Shown here: positions 1 through 12,632 of the stretch, in pieces
How positions within the stretch are numbered: position 1 is the first letter of the stretch
How the letters are laid out: each line of letters opens with the position of its first letter
Assembly (NCBI GenBank): GCA_036346355.1
Contig: CM070592.1
Coordinates: 35,139,230 to 35,203,229, forward strand
DNA from: Rhipidocladum racemiflorum
Taxonomy: Eukaryota; Streptophyta; Magnoliopsida; Poales; Poaceae
Reading direction: 5' to 3'
DNA length: 64,000 bases
Notes under the pieces: generated by a model
What the model was told of the DNA's origin: nothing
The model's input: the letters and a program-made list of their open reading frames with translations, nothing else
The model's database searches: none
Translations under genes and position numbers: made by a program

Positions 1-90
1 GTTCTCCACATAGTTCTGAACTTGCTCTCCTGGTCCTGCTAGCACGGTCTTTTAAACATATTCATCAATTCCCTGTGTTTTCACGGAGAC
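1..90 (-). pseudogene. Possible second MURA transposase fragment at the window edge
   Basis: These bases align by eye with 4208-4292, part of the MURA gene further right. Shared stretches include TTCTCCA, GTCTTTT and ACATRTTCATCARTTCC. In MURA this is the region after the catalytic core. The similarity suggests a related MULE copy that starts here and runs off the left edge, on the same strand as the PMD gene. It is short and I could not test it beyond a visual alignment. Confidence 0.35.
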
Positions 91-299
91 GAAGTCCGAG
101 GGAAAGCACAATTAACGGTCCGAAATAATAAAACATACGTAACGTGCAAAAGAACGACGACACATGAGTCGTCAATGTCATGAAAAGTACAACATATAAG
201 TATTATCAAAAGTAGTAACAATCATAAACAAAACAAACTAGCATCGGCCCCGCTTCGGCTGTGGGGGCCTCCTCCGACGGATCTGGTCCCGTGAGTACG

Positions 300-2804
300 T
301 TACCGAGCCGGCCAGGCGCGGCCTCGATGGTCTAGCGTCTGGTGTATCATAGCCCAGCCGAGTCCCCGGCGTCGGTGGTGGTGCCCGTGCAAATGCGATG
401 GTCCAGGCTCCTCAGGAAAAAACCAGACGATCCAAAGATCGTCTAGGTCATGGTCCGCGTAGCCGAGTCGTCGGTGATCGTCGTAGTCGTCGGTGCAGCT
501 GCAGACGTGAACGGAACAACCGTGCTGTGAGCCTATATGAAATGGAGAATTGTTGGATGAGTTAAAAGTGATTCAAAACAAAAAGTGGTTGAAAAAGCGA
601 GTAAGTGCGATGGAGTACTCACCTCCCGGCGTGACTGAGTGCCCACCCTCGGCCTCTCGCAATGGGCGGCGTGATGGTGGCACGGGAGGATGGAGGGCGC
701 GCAGACGTACCAGCAAGACCCGTGCCTCCTCCAAGCGGTACTGGTCGCCTATCACATCGTAAGGCTGGCGGCGACTGCCATCTCTAGGACGCTGCGTCGG
801 CACCAGGTGTAACCTCACGAAGAAGGTGTTCACCTCCTGTCGGGTCACCTCAGCTCCGCTGGTCAGACGGGCAAGGTAGCTCCCCGCCTCGTCGTGGTAC
901 TGCTGCAAAACGTCAGTCTAAACAAACATTACGAATTGGTTAGCTCTGTTACCAACTAAGCGTGCACGAGATCGTAGATAGGGCGCAACGTACTGCAGCG
1001 TGGAGAGCCGAGTCGGTGTGGGACGGGTACATGTCCGCCACCGTGGGAACATGTCTAGGAGGATCGGGGTCGACACGTACCAAACGCAGGCGCGTACGAG
1101 AAGTGTACCACCGTCGGTAGGCGCGGTACGTCTGCGGGTCGTACACCGCCTCCTCAACGTGGACGTCCTCCAGGGCTGCCGCCCACTCCTCAACCCACGG
1201 CGCCATGCGTATGTGCCAGGGGGTGGCCCCATGCACACCCTTCCTACTGTGCCTGTGGATAAGAAATACCAATACCATGAGTAGATTGCATGACACAGCA
1301 AGTATTATGAAACATAGATGGACGAAACTTACGCGTGGTCGGCTGGTGGGACCAAACGGCCGACCTGCACTGGGAAGGCCTGTCGTAGGCCGAACTGCCT
1401 CATCACTCGATGGACAGCGTAGCCCTCCACCTGTACGTCGAACACGAGGCACCGACGCGTGAACCAGTACGCCGCGTCTCGTGTGCAAAGGGTGGAAAGG
1501 CCACCCGGCGCACGACCCTGGACCTCAGCATCTGCGTATGGCGTCCAGCGCACGTGGTCCTCGGTGAGGTGGTCGAACGCAGCGACGGCGTGGGTAGCCC
1601 GTACGCACCGTCTTGTGTGCCCATCTAGGCTGTAGGCAAAAGCAAAAGTATATGCTATTAGTCACAGATGAGAAAGCAAATTTCAGAAAATCGTTATTGC
1701 AATAGCTTACCCGTCTATGGCACCAGATGGTGCCGATGGTGGGACCGTCGACGTCGCCATCGCCTGTCGGGTGAAGAGGCTCCAGGTCGATCTCGGGCCG
1801 CCCGATCTGGAATCTCTCGTATGCCCACAGCTGTACAAGCAATGGACATCCTCCAAAGATGGCGCCGTCTGCGGTCCGTGTACAACCGTCGCAGAGTGCC
1901 CGGTACGTCGTGCATAGCACAGCGGACCCCCAAGAGTACTGTGGCACGGCCTCAAGTGGGGAGTCAGCGATCTCCCTCGCGAACTGGATGAGGTGCCTGT
2001 CCACGCTATCCCCATGGGAGCTCGTGAACATGCACCAGCCAAAGAGCCACAACAGATACGCCTCCAGGTGTCGGGACACCCTATACTCGTCCGCTGGGTC
2101 GACGATCTCCGCGGCCTACAAAATGAAGTCCTCTTGTTATTTTAGGGAGCACATGCAAAAATAAATTTTAAAGTGCAGTTGCGTACCACGAACTGTCGAA
2201 GCCACCGCAGCGTCGGACCGTGTGTACTGTCGAAGGTCCGGTACCCAACGGCTGGTAGCACACCGTGGAACCTGTCGAGGGTGTCCTGCCGCCACATCGG
2301 CCCGACATCCTCCGGCACCACCGGGTGACCGGCGATCGGCAGCCCTAGAAGGTAGGAGACGTCCTGCAGCGTGATCGCCATCTCCCCGACGGGTAGATGG
2401 AAGGTGTGGGTCTCTGGCCTCCACCGATCCACCAAAGCGGTGATCAGGGACCTGTCAAACGGGAACCGGTGACCACCCACATCCTCCACCATGCGGGCGA
2501 GTGGCAGCAACCCCGAGGCTCGGAGCCTGCGAAACACAAATAATGTAAATAATGTCAGTACTATACTAATCATCGTAGTACAAGCAAGATATATGGAAAA
2601 TTTTGTACTAGTATGTTACCTGGGGATCCAACGAGGATCGAGGGCCCAACCATACTGTGGTGTCCTCGGCCGAAGTACACCGAGCTGCACAGGATCCCCT
2701 CCCTCCTGTGGACAAGCTGTCGCGAATCGGGCACGGTGACAGCGATCCACGACCGGATCTAGCAGCTCGAAGGGCCAGTCGTCATCTGCATGCTGCTGAG
2801 CCAT
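300..2804 (-). pseudogene. Plant mobile domain (PMD, MAIN-like) gene, seven exons, probably broken
   Basis: The product resembles the plant mobile domain found in MAIN/MAIL proteins and in many plant transposons. Recognisable pieces are the FPFDRSLITALVDRWRPETH and ITLQDVSYLLGLPIAGHPV blocks in exon 2 and the WLFGWCMFTSSHGDSVD block in exon 3. Likely exons on the minus strand are 2804-2620, 2526-2187, 2115-1711, 1629-1333, 1252-about 950, 917-623 and 532-300, with short GT-AG introns of about 80-95 bases. Exons 1-3 join in phase for 310 codons, exons 4-5 join in phase, and so do 6-7. The exon 3/4 junction is one base out of phase, and the exon 5/6 junction finds no in-phase splice, so small indels have probably broken it. 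The start chosen reads MAQQHADDDWPF; a second stop at 443 is possible in another frame. It lies just downstream of MURA on the same strand, which suggests transposon cargo rather than a host gene. Confidence 0.65.
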
Positions 2805-2819
2805 ACCTGCAAATGTCAT

Positions 2820-3015
2820 AGATGAAAATTATAATTGGCAGGCATGTACAAACAAAAGTGTACGAAAAACTATAAAAGCATGACAATAATGCGTTCCAAC
2901 AAAAAAGCACATAGAACATTACACCATTGAACTTGCTAGTTCCGAAACAAATGGGCCGTGAGGACACAACACTCACAACTACAGGGAACAAGCTTACAGG
3001 TAGGCACAAAATAGA
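2820..3015. other. Intergenic stretch between MURA and PMD
   Basis: AT-rich sequence without a convincing gene. It probably contains the 3' end of the MURA transcript and the promoter of the PMD gene. No clear motif was found. Confidence 0.4.
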
Positions 3016-3195
3016 GTTCGCACAACACGCATTACAACGGTAAAATGTCAATTTGACAGAGTTCACGATACACACATTACATCGGTGAAATGTAAATTTG
3101 ACAGAATTCATGATACACACATTACATCGCTAAAATGTAAATTTGACATAGTTCACACAGCACGCATTACATCGGTGAAATATAAATTTGACATC
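3016..3195. repeat. Four tandem 45-bp units
   Basis: Four consecutive units of exactly 45 bases lie at 3016, 3061, 3106 and 3151. Each has an ACACRCATTACATCG-like centre and ends with AAATTTGACA. The array begins just 3' of the MURA stop region and precedes the PMD gene. The length is a multiple of three, so an accidental open frame on the minus strand shows a 15-residue periodicity; I do not regard that frame as a gene. Confidence 0.95.
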
Positions 3196-3221
3196 ATTTA
3201 GTTGATATTTGAAGTTGCTTC

Positions 3222-5968
3222 TCATCCGGTACGATGGGGTCGTGCACCACTCCTCGCAGAGGAGGATCCTTCCCCCACTGTCGGATTGACATCTCCTCCT
3301 TCACCTCCTTCGTTCCGTGCAAGGCAGTTCTTGAATGTATGTCCTGTTTGCTTGCACAACGAACATTTCTTCGCGCGTTTGCCAGCTTCTGACTCATCCA
3401 TATCATTTCTGATACGCCTTGTTTTCCGACGCCCGGCTTTGCATCTTCTACCATCGAAATCAGGCACCCAAAATCTTTCATCAATAGAAGGAGTTGTGGT
3501 GAAAGAACCCACAACACCATAACCATAAAGCTCCTCGCTCCAAGTTGCCATCACCCTTTCCTTCGTAAAATATTCAGATAGGTACGTACCAGGTTGCATT
3601 CCAAACAAAGCACAAGCGGCTATGACATGTGAACATGGCCTATGCAAAAGGTAGGGCTTGTTACACGAGCATTTGCAATCATCCTGTAATGTGCACTCTT
3701 GGGTGACCACCCGCTGGTTGGTTCCATGCCGTCCTTTATCCCTACAAATCACCTCGAAGCGCAATGTTCGTGCACCAACTTTGATAGCCCTATGCTTTGA
3801 CGCCTTCAAACTCTTCTCATCCATGTATTTAATGATCATGGAAGAGTAAAGGCACTTCTCATCTCTCATAACTATCTCAGCAGCTTGATGCCTATCCACA
3901 AAGTACTTGGTTGTGCCACGCAGCACTCCCTCAACAATTCCAACCAGGGGGAGGCACCTCATTCCTCTCATCACCCGATTGTAAACTTACGCAAAGTTAG
4001 TGGTCATGACACCATATCTAGCACCATGTGTGTCATGTAATAGTGACCACTTCTCTTTACATTCGTGCTTGATCCAATCAGAGAAACATTTTATTGGCCT
4101 TTGCCTTCGGCGGCGAATGGTGGCGTCATCTTCATTGGCGAGGGAAAAGAGGCATCGCTCTTTGTTGTGCACTCGTCCTTGTGTTTTCTTGTGAGCTCAT
4201 CAAGGTTTCTCCATAGAGTCATAAACTTTCTCTCACAGTTACGCTTGCAGTCTTTTGAACATGTTCATCAGTTCCTTGTTCTTGAATTGCTTATAGAAGT
4301 TAGCACCCAAATGCCTCATACACCATCTCGCTATGCAAGTCCGGCCATGGGAATGGCTCCTGCCTTTGTTTGCAATCGTTGATAGCACTAAGCGCATCAA
4401 AGATGCCTGTCATGCAAAGACGCACACATCTCGACGAAGTTTTGACCACCCCATCTTCAAGTTCCGTAGGAACCATAGCCAACTCGTCATAGTTCTCGCT
4501 TTCCACAAAGGCGAAGGCAATCGCGTAATCTGGTTGTTTCCATCAACGCCCACAATGGCCGATGTTGCCCTCTATATTTCCCGGTCAAGAATGTCCCGTC
4601 CACACACAACAGTGGACGGCAGTGATAGAACGCCTTGATGCAAGGTCCGAATGCGAAGAACACTCTTTTGAGATGCATTTTAGTCGGCCACTTCATTGAC
4701 GGACAATCTTGCAAATTATAGTAAGTGCCAGGATTTCTTCCCTGAATGCAACTGAGCAGTGCGGGCAGATTGTGGTACGAGTCTTCAAACTTGCCGAACC
4801 TCATTTCCAATGCCTTCTGTTTCGCCCTCCATGCCTTGCCATAGCTAATTGTGTACTGATATCTATTCTCGATTGCTCGGATAATTGCACGGGGCTCAAA
4901 TCTCAGGTTCTCCACTATCTCGGCGTACATAATGTTCGCGACAAACCCGGATGATAGGTTCCTGTGAGCCATAAGTGCTTCCTCCGTCATACAGCAATGC
5001 TGCTCAACCTTCGAACATTGCCAATGGGTGCCCCATTTGGCCTTGTACGCATGCACTCTCCACGGACACCCAACGATCTCACACACCACGTCGTAGGATG
5101 TTGGGGTGGATTTCTTAACCTTGAAAGTCCTTCTTAACGATAAGGCCCAATCTTTCACAGCATCCTGCACAGCCTCTTTTGTCGGGTACATACTGTTAAG
5201 CCTAACCTCATTTTCACTATACTGCCAAGGTGTCTCGCTGCTTTCGTTGACAATCAACTGATCAAATTGTTGCGTGCTCCACTCGGCTGGCACAAGCAGC
5301 TCCGTATCTTCATCTTCCTCATCCGACTCATCGTCGTCTTCCACTTCATGTGCCTCACAGTCTTCCTCTTCCATCCTATGAGTTATTTCGTCAATTTCCT
5401 CGCCTTTGTCCGCCTGTCCCCGTGCTTCCTGCCCAACATTCTCATCATCCTCGTCGAACTCAGCTTGTTCACCACTCTGGCAAATGGTCTCATCGTTGCA
5501 TTGCTCAATGTACTGCTCACGGCCAGATCCCCCAGTTTTAGCCTCACCTAAACTGAACTCATTTCCTGCCTGACTACACTGACCACCGTCCAACTGCTGC
5601 TGTACGGCAACATCCCTCTCATATGCTTGCACAAGAAGGACCAGACTCCATCCCCGTTGCTGTGCCCCCCTAACATATGATCTCCACGATGCGGTACCCT
5701 TCAGCTCAACTAGCTCCCAACAAATAGGAGCGTTTTGCATGCTACATAGGCTAAATACCTTTAGATGGCACTTCTCCTCTTCCATCCTAAAAGTGTAGTA
5801 CAACCACTTCAACACAGATGACAATGTGCGCTCTCCAACCCTGGTCAAACTTCTGTCCACGTACTGGAAATTGCTTAGATCCGCGCCCTCCGAACCATAC
5901 ATTACAACCCCTTCTCCGTAATAGATTCTAAATGGAACTCGTTCTCCCATATCTGCGAATCCATTCAT
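3222..5968 (-). pseudogene. MURA-type transposase of a Mutator-like element, decayed
   Basis: MURA cuts and inserts MULE DNA. The N-terminal frame (5968-4487) is open and begins MNGFADMGERVPFRIYYGEG. It includes an acidic central stretch, the MuDR N-terminal DNA-binding region (SENEVRLNSMYPTKEAVQDA) and the start of the catalytic domain (LLCVDGTFLTGKYRG, first acidic residue of the DDE triad). From about 4560 to 3987 the homology continues but jumps between frames and contains stops, so the rest of the catalytic core is disrupted. The C-terminal part (3974-3222) is open again. It shows the SWIM zinc finger (CKCSCNKPYLLHRPCSHV) and a terminal zinc knuckle (CSLCKQTGHTFKNC). The gene cannot encode a full transposase as it stands. 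PMD follows downstream on the same strand. Confidence 0.88.
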
Positions 5969-7011
5969 TCACGCACGAATTAATTAATTTCCGTAAAAAA
6001 GGCTGTGACACCTAACATAACTATGTATACAAGATACAAATATACATATCCATCTATGCAAAAAGTAGCTACATTCCTACAAATATATATGTACCTACAT
6101 CGAAATACTTTATTTCTACTCGGACTACATTCCAATGAATAGATATGTACGTACTTGTATCAGTTAATTTATGTAGATATGAAATTATTTGCACTAGAAC
6201 ATTATTTACTTCTAACGAAATAACCCAGTACATAATCTATAACTTATTGGTACTCTACCATTAGTTCTTTCCACTACCATCACTGACTGGCGAATCGATT
6301 TAACTATGTAGTCCGCTAGATGTTAACCATCCAGTCTACTCATTTTTCAACGATATTAGTACCGATGTTACTAACTGATATTACTACCACCTCTACCATA
6401 TGACTTAAACGAATACACACTCCTTTATTAGTTTCCGTATACTCTAATAATAATGATAAGATATAAAATGCGATTTTGTTTAAAAAAATTCATCATAGTC
6501 CTTTGTTTTTTGGTATGTATCCTTGTCCATAGGTAAAAAGAGTATATAAATCAACTCTGCTATAAATATCAACGATATGTAGTCTGCTAGATGTTAACCA
6601 TCGAGTCTGGTCGTTTTTCAACGATATTACTAACGATTTTACTACCGATATTTCAACGATATTACGGCTCAAATATCTACATTCGCTACATCTATCCGTA
6701 ACCTCAAAATTTATGTACATCTAAAAGTATATTCGCACTGCTAAAGCAATAAACAGCTACATAATCACTAAGACTACATCTACATCTATTCGTACTCTCT
6801 AAATCTGATAAATTAACATCTACATCTACAACTACATTTGCTAAATCTACATCTACATCTACATTTACTAAATATATTTCTACTGTACATATAGATCTAC
6901 TACTACTAATAAAAATAAAAAATCGAATATTACCTCAACTTGCGCAGAGGAAAGACTGCAGCCTCTTCTTCCTCCTTTTTCTTCTCTTCTTCCTCCTTTT
7001 TCTTCTCTCTC
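5969..7011. other. AT-rich upstream region of the MULE, no gene
   Basis: This stretch is upstream of MURA. It is AT-rich and carries a CTACAT-type simple repeat around 6765-6890 and a pyrimidine-rich tract of CTT and CCT at 6957-7016. I saw no terminal inverted repeat of the MULE here. The pyrimidine tract continues beyond the inserted LTR element at 21646. Confidence 0.6.
6305..6637. repeat. Pair of about 60-bp direct repeats
   Basis: The stretch beginning TATGTAGTCCGCTAGATG at 6305 is repeated with a few changes at 6576. Each copy continues through a TTTTTCAACGATATTA block for about 60 bases. The copies are about 270 bases apart in AT-rich DNA. Confidence 0.75.
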
Positions 7012-7016
7012 TTCTT
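7012..7016. repeat. Left target site duplication TTCTT
   Basis: TTCTT stands immediately before the left LTR and again at 21646-21650 immediately after the right LTR. This is the 5-bp duplication expected from LTR-retrotransposon integration and fixes both element ends. Confidence 0.88.
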
Positions 7017-9545
7017 TGTAAGACCCTCACTTTTATGCTACAGTGCAAACATAAAAGCAAGGTTCTAATGTGCATACTGTACCATTCCCATGATCAGTGG
7101 CTGGCACGCACAAAGCACAATTTGGAATCACAACCATACAAAAGTTTCATATTTTATTACAGCGGAAGTAATGATACAATATGACCGAGAGGGTCAACTA
7201 AACATAGTAAAAGAATCAGATGTCTTGTAGTTTGCCACATAATCCACAGGCAACTGACAAGGTAAAGCCTTAGAAAGAACTGTCGTTAATAATCCCGCAA
7301 TCCTGCGTCAAAGTAAAATTCATCGAGATACCTGCATCTTCACCTAAAATCAACAATGATAGCAAGGGTGAGTACATTTTGTACTCAGCAAGACTTGAGT
7401 TGTGTGTTTGGAATGCAGGCTGATCCTAGAATAAAGCTTCTACGGTTAACTTTTGCTTGGAGCCAAATTGAAATGTAGATCTTTGAATAGTAGAGTGAAA
7501 GCGAAACTTGAAAAGGAAATGAAATAACAAGTATGTAAATACAAAAGTAATATGTAAGAATACCATAAAGGTGATAAAAGACTCACATCCCTTTGTGAGT
7601 GATAAAACGTCCAGTCCCATCATATGAAATATTATCTCAAGATTAAAGTTTTGTCCACATTAGGCACAACAAATTTGAATTCAACCTTGCCAACGTAATG
7701 TCAAGTATTGAATCACCTGTAAGGGTAAGCTCACCAAAATATTTTATAAAAACAGCTAACTTAGTGTGGGTTCACCAAGTCATCCATGACCGTGGATACG
7801 GCTAATCGATTAGTTTAATCTCTGCAGAGTTGTACAGCTTTACCCACAAATAATGACTTCCCTTTTTGCAATCGATAATTACACACTTCCTTTGGTGTGT
7901 CGCCAGGGAAAAACCATATATAACCTTTACATTACTAAAACCTGACATTGCACCAGTCCAGTATGACAGACTTATTAATGGCGGCCGAAGAACATCGTAT
8001 GCACGGATCATTCCTCCCCATTAGAAAATGGCGGTAGAAGCACATCGTGTATACGGATCATTTCTCCCCATTAGTAAGGCGTATACTGTTGCATCGACAA
8101 GTGTCAACACCTCGGTGATGGCACTTCCCTCGAGCAAACCTATATTCGGAATGCCCGTACTACTACTACCTTCCATAATGCAAGATCGGTTTTAGTAACT
8201 TAATTGGTTATAGCCGTCACCATACCGGCATTGTGGTTGTACGGGTAATCTTGGATCACGGGACACTTCGTTCGGTCCTTAAAGTGACATGGGCGATACT
8301 CCACCCTATCTACGTACACATTAAAACATGTACATCCGGCTATTGCCATTAATCACCCACGTCGAAACCATAGTTTTATTTTCAAAAAGAATAAAATATC
8401 AAAAGTTACAATGTTCCATCAGGTTCAAGATTAATGTTCATCATGTCCAACAATTTTAGTTCATCACGAGCAGTATAACCCATTGTTCGTGTTCCCAATC
8501 TAAAGCGAGGCTAAGCATATGCATGTAATAATCGAATATACCCATTTTGTGTGTCCATTAACAATCTAGGGTTTCATCTATCACTCTTGATTAAGGAAAG
8601 CCATCAATAAAGGTTGTATCTACCATTCTTCCCATAATATAGCAAGGTATACAAAATATAGCATATGCATGCAAGTTTTAATTAGATTCTTCTTGTTAAA
8701 GAAAATTGGGATCTACATGAGTGCTTGCCTTGCTATCCATTGCTTTTAGCGGCGAAGTCGAAGACATGATCTTGAAGTCGCTGGATTTATGAAGTCCGAG
8801 ACGTCGGATTCTACACGTCGCATAACGGAGAAGATAGCAAATAGCAAATAATACTTTTAAATAAGGGCAAAAGGAAATCGATGGAAATTCAAATAAGCAA
8901 GCATTACATAAAATAAGCATGTGTGTGGATTAGGGTTTGTGAACGTATAAGTGTGTCACTTCTACGTCATAATATTTATCATTGATTAACGGTTTAAGGG
9001 TTGCATCGCATACGACACCTATTCCTTATGATTCATTCTATTTTATTTTACTTAATTCAGGAAGCTAAGATTGTAAGATTTAATATACTATAATTCATTT
9101 TCAGGGTGTGAAATTGTTTGTACTAATATCAATTAGTATATAAAGTGGCTTGACTATTTTTAATAGATGGTGCATGGTTAAACTTAAGCATATGCATCGG
9201 TACTCACGGATCTTACCATTGGTCTCACGTAGGGTCATGTCTTTAATAGGATTCAGATGCAAAGCAAGACATGATAAAATACTTATATAGGTTAAGACAT
9301 CATGCCTTGGTTGATCTTACATGTATAGGAGCCTATTGTTAATGTTCTATCTGTCGAGCGGGGTATATGTCAATTAAGGGCTAATTGCATATAGTTTAAT
9401 GTACATTTATATATGAACAAAAATAGGCTAGTGTTAACTAAAATTATCATTGTAATATCAAGTGATCATGCTTTATGGATTGAATACAAAACAAGTTGAA
9501 CATGTATGTTTATCCATATATGTATTGTGATTATAATCTAAATGG

Positions 9546-9555
9546 TATATATATA
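9546..9555 (+). promoter_or_regulatory. TATA-box-like motif, antisense to the element
   Basis: TATATATATA lies about 100 bases upstream of a long CT-rich leader (9650-9780) that resembles a plant 5' untranslated region. The same motif is at 18566-18575 in the other LTR. Downstream, a CAATAAAATTG poly(A)-like signal occurs near 12270. Promoter function is inferred from composition and spacing only. Confidence 0.4.
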
Positions 9556-9639
9556 GTGAAAGTATGAGTATTTACTATCTTAACTCAGCTTTAACCAACC
9601 ATACGAAATTCTCGCATATTTGGAACTCTCATTTTCCTA

Positions 9640-12290
9640 GGAACACATATTATTATTACTATTATTCTTTTTATTTTCTTCTCTCCTACCCTTTTTCCTT
9701 TTTCCTTATTTCCTTCTTTCTTTCTCTTTTTCTTTTTATTCTTTCTTTTTCCTCTCCCTTTCTTTTCCTTTCCCAGCCGGTTGGTCTCATCCTCTCCTAC
9801 ACTCACGCGCTCGAGGCCTCCTGCCGGTTTCCCCACCTGGATTTCCGATCCGGGCGGCGCCGCTGGTTCTGGGCGTCGTCGCCTCCCTCGATTGGCGTCG
9901 GCTGCACCGACTTCGGCAACAGTCGCCTCCACTGTCGCTACACCGATTCCACCGACTCTTCCTTCCTCCTCTACGGTTTGGTTTCCTCCCCTTCTCCATT
10001 TTCTTAATTAGGGTTGGTAACCCTAAATCTTTACCTCCCCCTTCCTCTCTTCTCTGGATGCCGATTTTCGCCCTCTCTTGTGTCGAATGGATGGGGCTCG
10101 GATTCGGTCTAGGGTTTGGTATCTCTAATTTGATCCCTTCCTCTGGATGTCAATCCCCTTTTCTATTTGTCTTTGCGCCGACTGGTGTTGGCTCGGTTTG
10201 ATCTAGGGTTCGGTATCCTCTAATTGCCGAATCTTGATTGCGGTTGGGGAATGATTTCATGATGCTTGATATTAGGGTTTCATGACGTTGGAGGCTAGTC
10301 CCGAAATACTTCTACCTCTATCCGATCTGTGATGTGCTTATGATGATTTAGTTGGGAATTCGATTGCGCTGAGATTAACCTTTTGGTTTGTGATGCATAA
10401 GGGTTACTAGAGGTCCTTTGCACTGATTTTATGAGGTGAGCTTGATGCTAGATGTGTTTGAGGTTCTCTGAATGCTTAGGCACAAAGACGAGGATGTTGG
10501 TTTCTTTATTGTTCTATTGCAGGATAGATGGTAGCATGATGCTATGCTACTAATTGCTTTTCTGAATACTTAATTAGACATGGTGGCAGTGGCTTAGAAT
10601 AATTTGTTGCATGGTAAATGGTAATGATTTGATACTAAGCAACACCAATATTTGGAATACTGAAGGCCTAGTATATTACTAGATGCTTTTACTGAATTCT
10701 TTACATGGCAAATGATGAAATGATGCTATGTTATGGGGTTTGATTGCCTTTTCTTGGTCTGTGATGTAAGATTCTTTTCGATTAATTGCAAGTTGGACGG
10801 TGTCTATGTATTTCCTAACTGTCGGTCTTGTAGGGAGCATGTATGGCAAAAGGAAAACATGATGCAACCCTTGCAATCTTAAAATACTGAGACCAAAATG
10901 GTTTTGTCTATCTGGTTTGCATTACTTCTCATTTCCTGGTTGTTTCTTGAAAAAAAGGTTTGGAGGGCTTACTTAGATATGATGAAGAAGATGCAAAACT
11001 AGGAAGGTGTTGGCCGTGATGCTTGTTGTGCTTGTTCTGGTCTCCTTCGGCTCCTGAGATTTAGTTCTCCTGGCTCCCAGCTAGTTTATTTCTTGCTTGA
11101 TTCTGAATCTTGTCTTTGTTGGCTTCTTCTAACTTATGTGGGCATGTTCTCGTAATAGCTTGTTTTATGACTCCTTAGATAAGGCTTGGCTGATTTTTCT
11201 GTCCTAGCTCTTGGAGCTTTGGTCTCTGGAAGGAACACTCTTGAGGCTTGCTTGGATGGGGCTTTGTTACGTGACGCTAGAACATATATAGCCATGGCAA
11301 TGGCGGTGTGAGCAGTGGTTTGAAAGAGGGGCTCGGTCCAATGGTCTTTGCGGCTGGTCCGATGGTTCATTTACTAGCCCTTGTCGGTGCATTTGATCTT
11401 GGTTTGTGTGGTTTACCTGGCCGGTTGGCCTGAGCTCTAGAGGTTTCAAAGTGGGAGTTACTTTATCTCGAATACTTAAAATGCTTTAATCCCGTGGTCG
11501 ATGGTTCGCTTTGTGACTTCCTTAAATGGGTCCAGGCTAGTTTACACATATGGCATGGCATGGAAGTTTAACAGTTGTTTAAATGGGGGCATTACTCTTG
11601 CGGTGGATGATTGCACATAAAAAAAAAAATGGCTTAGTCGGTGCACTTGATTTTAATCCCGCCTCAACCTTGACCTACCGGGCCGGGTTCTAGGAGTTCT
11701 ACTGAGAGAGAGTGTCCTGGAGGTTTCGGCAGTAGGTTCTGGAACGAGTTGCAACTGTCCTGTGGACACAGTTGCTTGGCTTTATTATTTTTCACTATGG
11801 TTTCACTATTTTACTGTGGTGAAATATTTCTACCTTGCGATATTTCCTAAATATTCGCGTCACGATTTAACCAGGTTTGTTTATTGCCGAATGATGCAAA
11901 TCTAATCGCGAGAGGAGCCAGATTGGCCCCCGGACAATCTAGGGTACCTCACTGAGCGATCAAGTAATTAATTGGCTGACGGCAATTCCTTTCCTTTTTA
12001 TTTATTGTATCTAATTTAACACATTTAGTTCATTCTTTTACTGATATAAATGCAATTGAATATGCAGGTCTCTGAAGCGGATCAAGACAAAGATAGAGGC
12101 CATAGCTTATAGCTTTGTAATTTACTTTTTAGAATGTAATCATTTATGTAATTGTGATTTTCATATGTAATCGAATCATTTGTATGAGTTGTAACTCCTG
12201 TGACTTGTATGTCGTTACAAATATCTTTGTATCTCTTATTTATTGTATTTGCAGACTACAATGTATCAATAAAATTGAGTGTTGTATCTT
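9640..12290 (+). other. Gene-like unit inside the LTR, antisense to the element
   Basis: The plus strand shows a CT-rich leader, then a GC-rich block (9800-10000), then T-rich intron-like sequence with several TTAGGGTTT/CTAGGGTTT motifs typical of plant 5' regions. A short exon-like piece near 12066 follows a TGCAG acceptor, and an AATAAA follows. The open frames here are short and not recognisable. The right LTR has the same arrangement at about 18660-21310. It could be a captured host gene end or an antisense transcription unit of the element; neither is proven. Confidence 0.35.
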
Positions 12291-12618
12291 GTTCTCATAT
12301 AATGAATGTTTTCTGATTATGAATGATTCTTGATTCACTTTATCTGTTAACGTACTATCTCCAGTATGTCTTGTTAAATAAATTTCTCATCATGATTGTA
12401 AATCCTTTATCAACAAAGATTTGAAAGATGATAATTTATAACATGATCTGTTAAACTTTTATTTTCTCCTATCAATCTCTTTTCCCTAAAACCTATAATT
12501 TAATATTCTTTAAGCAAGATATCTATTAAAAGCTTCTAAAGTTTGGGAAAACAACAATAAATCAAATTTGTACTTTAATATTTTATTTTTACTATTTAGT
12601 AAATTCTGGGATGTTACA

Positions 12619-12632
12619 GACTACCCCCCTTA
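12619..12632 (-). other. Polypurine tract
   Basis: On the minus strand this reads TAAGGGGGGTAGTC directly before the 3' LTR, the place expected for plus-strand DNA priming during reverse transcription. Confidence 0.75.

Larger units (their letters stand above)
7017..12618 (-). repeat. Left (3') LTR, 5602 bp
   Basis: It starts TGTAAGACCCTCAC and ends GGGATGTTACA on the plus strand, and is repeated almost exactly at 16041-21645. No element gene lies inside. On the plus strand, antisense to the element, it contains a TATA box, a CT-rich leader and a poly(A)-like signal (see separate entries). Confidence 0.93.

Noticed and set aside
918..1628. Overlapping open frames on both strands in the GC-rich PMD region
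   Set aside because: They are shadows of PMD exons 4 and 5; only the minus-strand frames show domain similarity and splice sites.
2782..3120. Minus-strand frame with 15-residue repeats
   Set aside because: It arises from the 45-bp tandem array; no start context or similarity supports translation.
9564..10011. Plus-strand open frames rich in Phe, Ser and Leu at the LTR CT-rich tract
   Set aside because: The composition follows the pyrimidine-rich leader; no domain is recognisable and the second LTR copy differs in frame.
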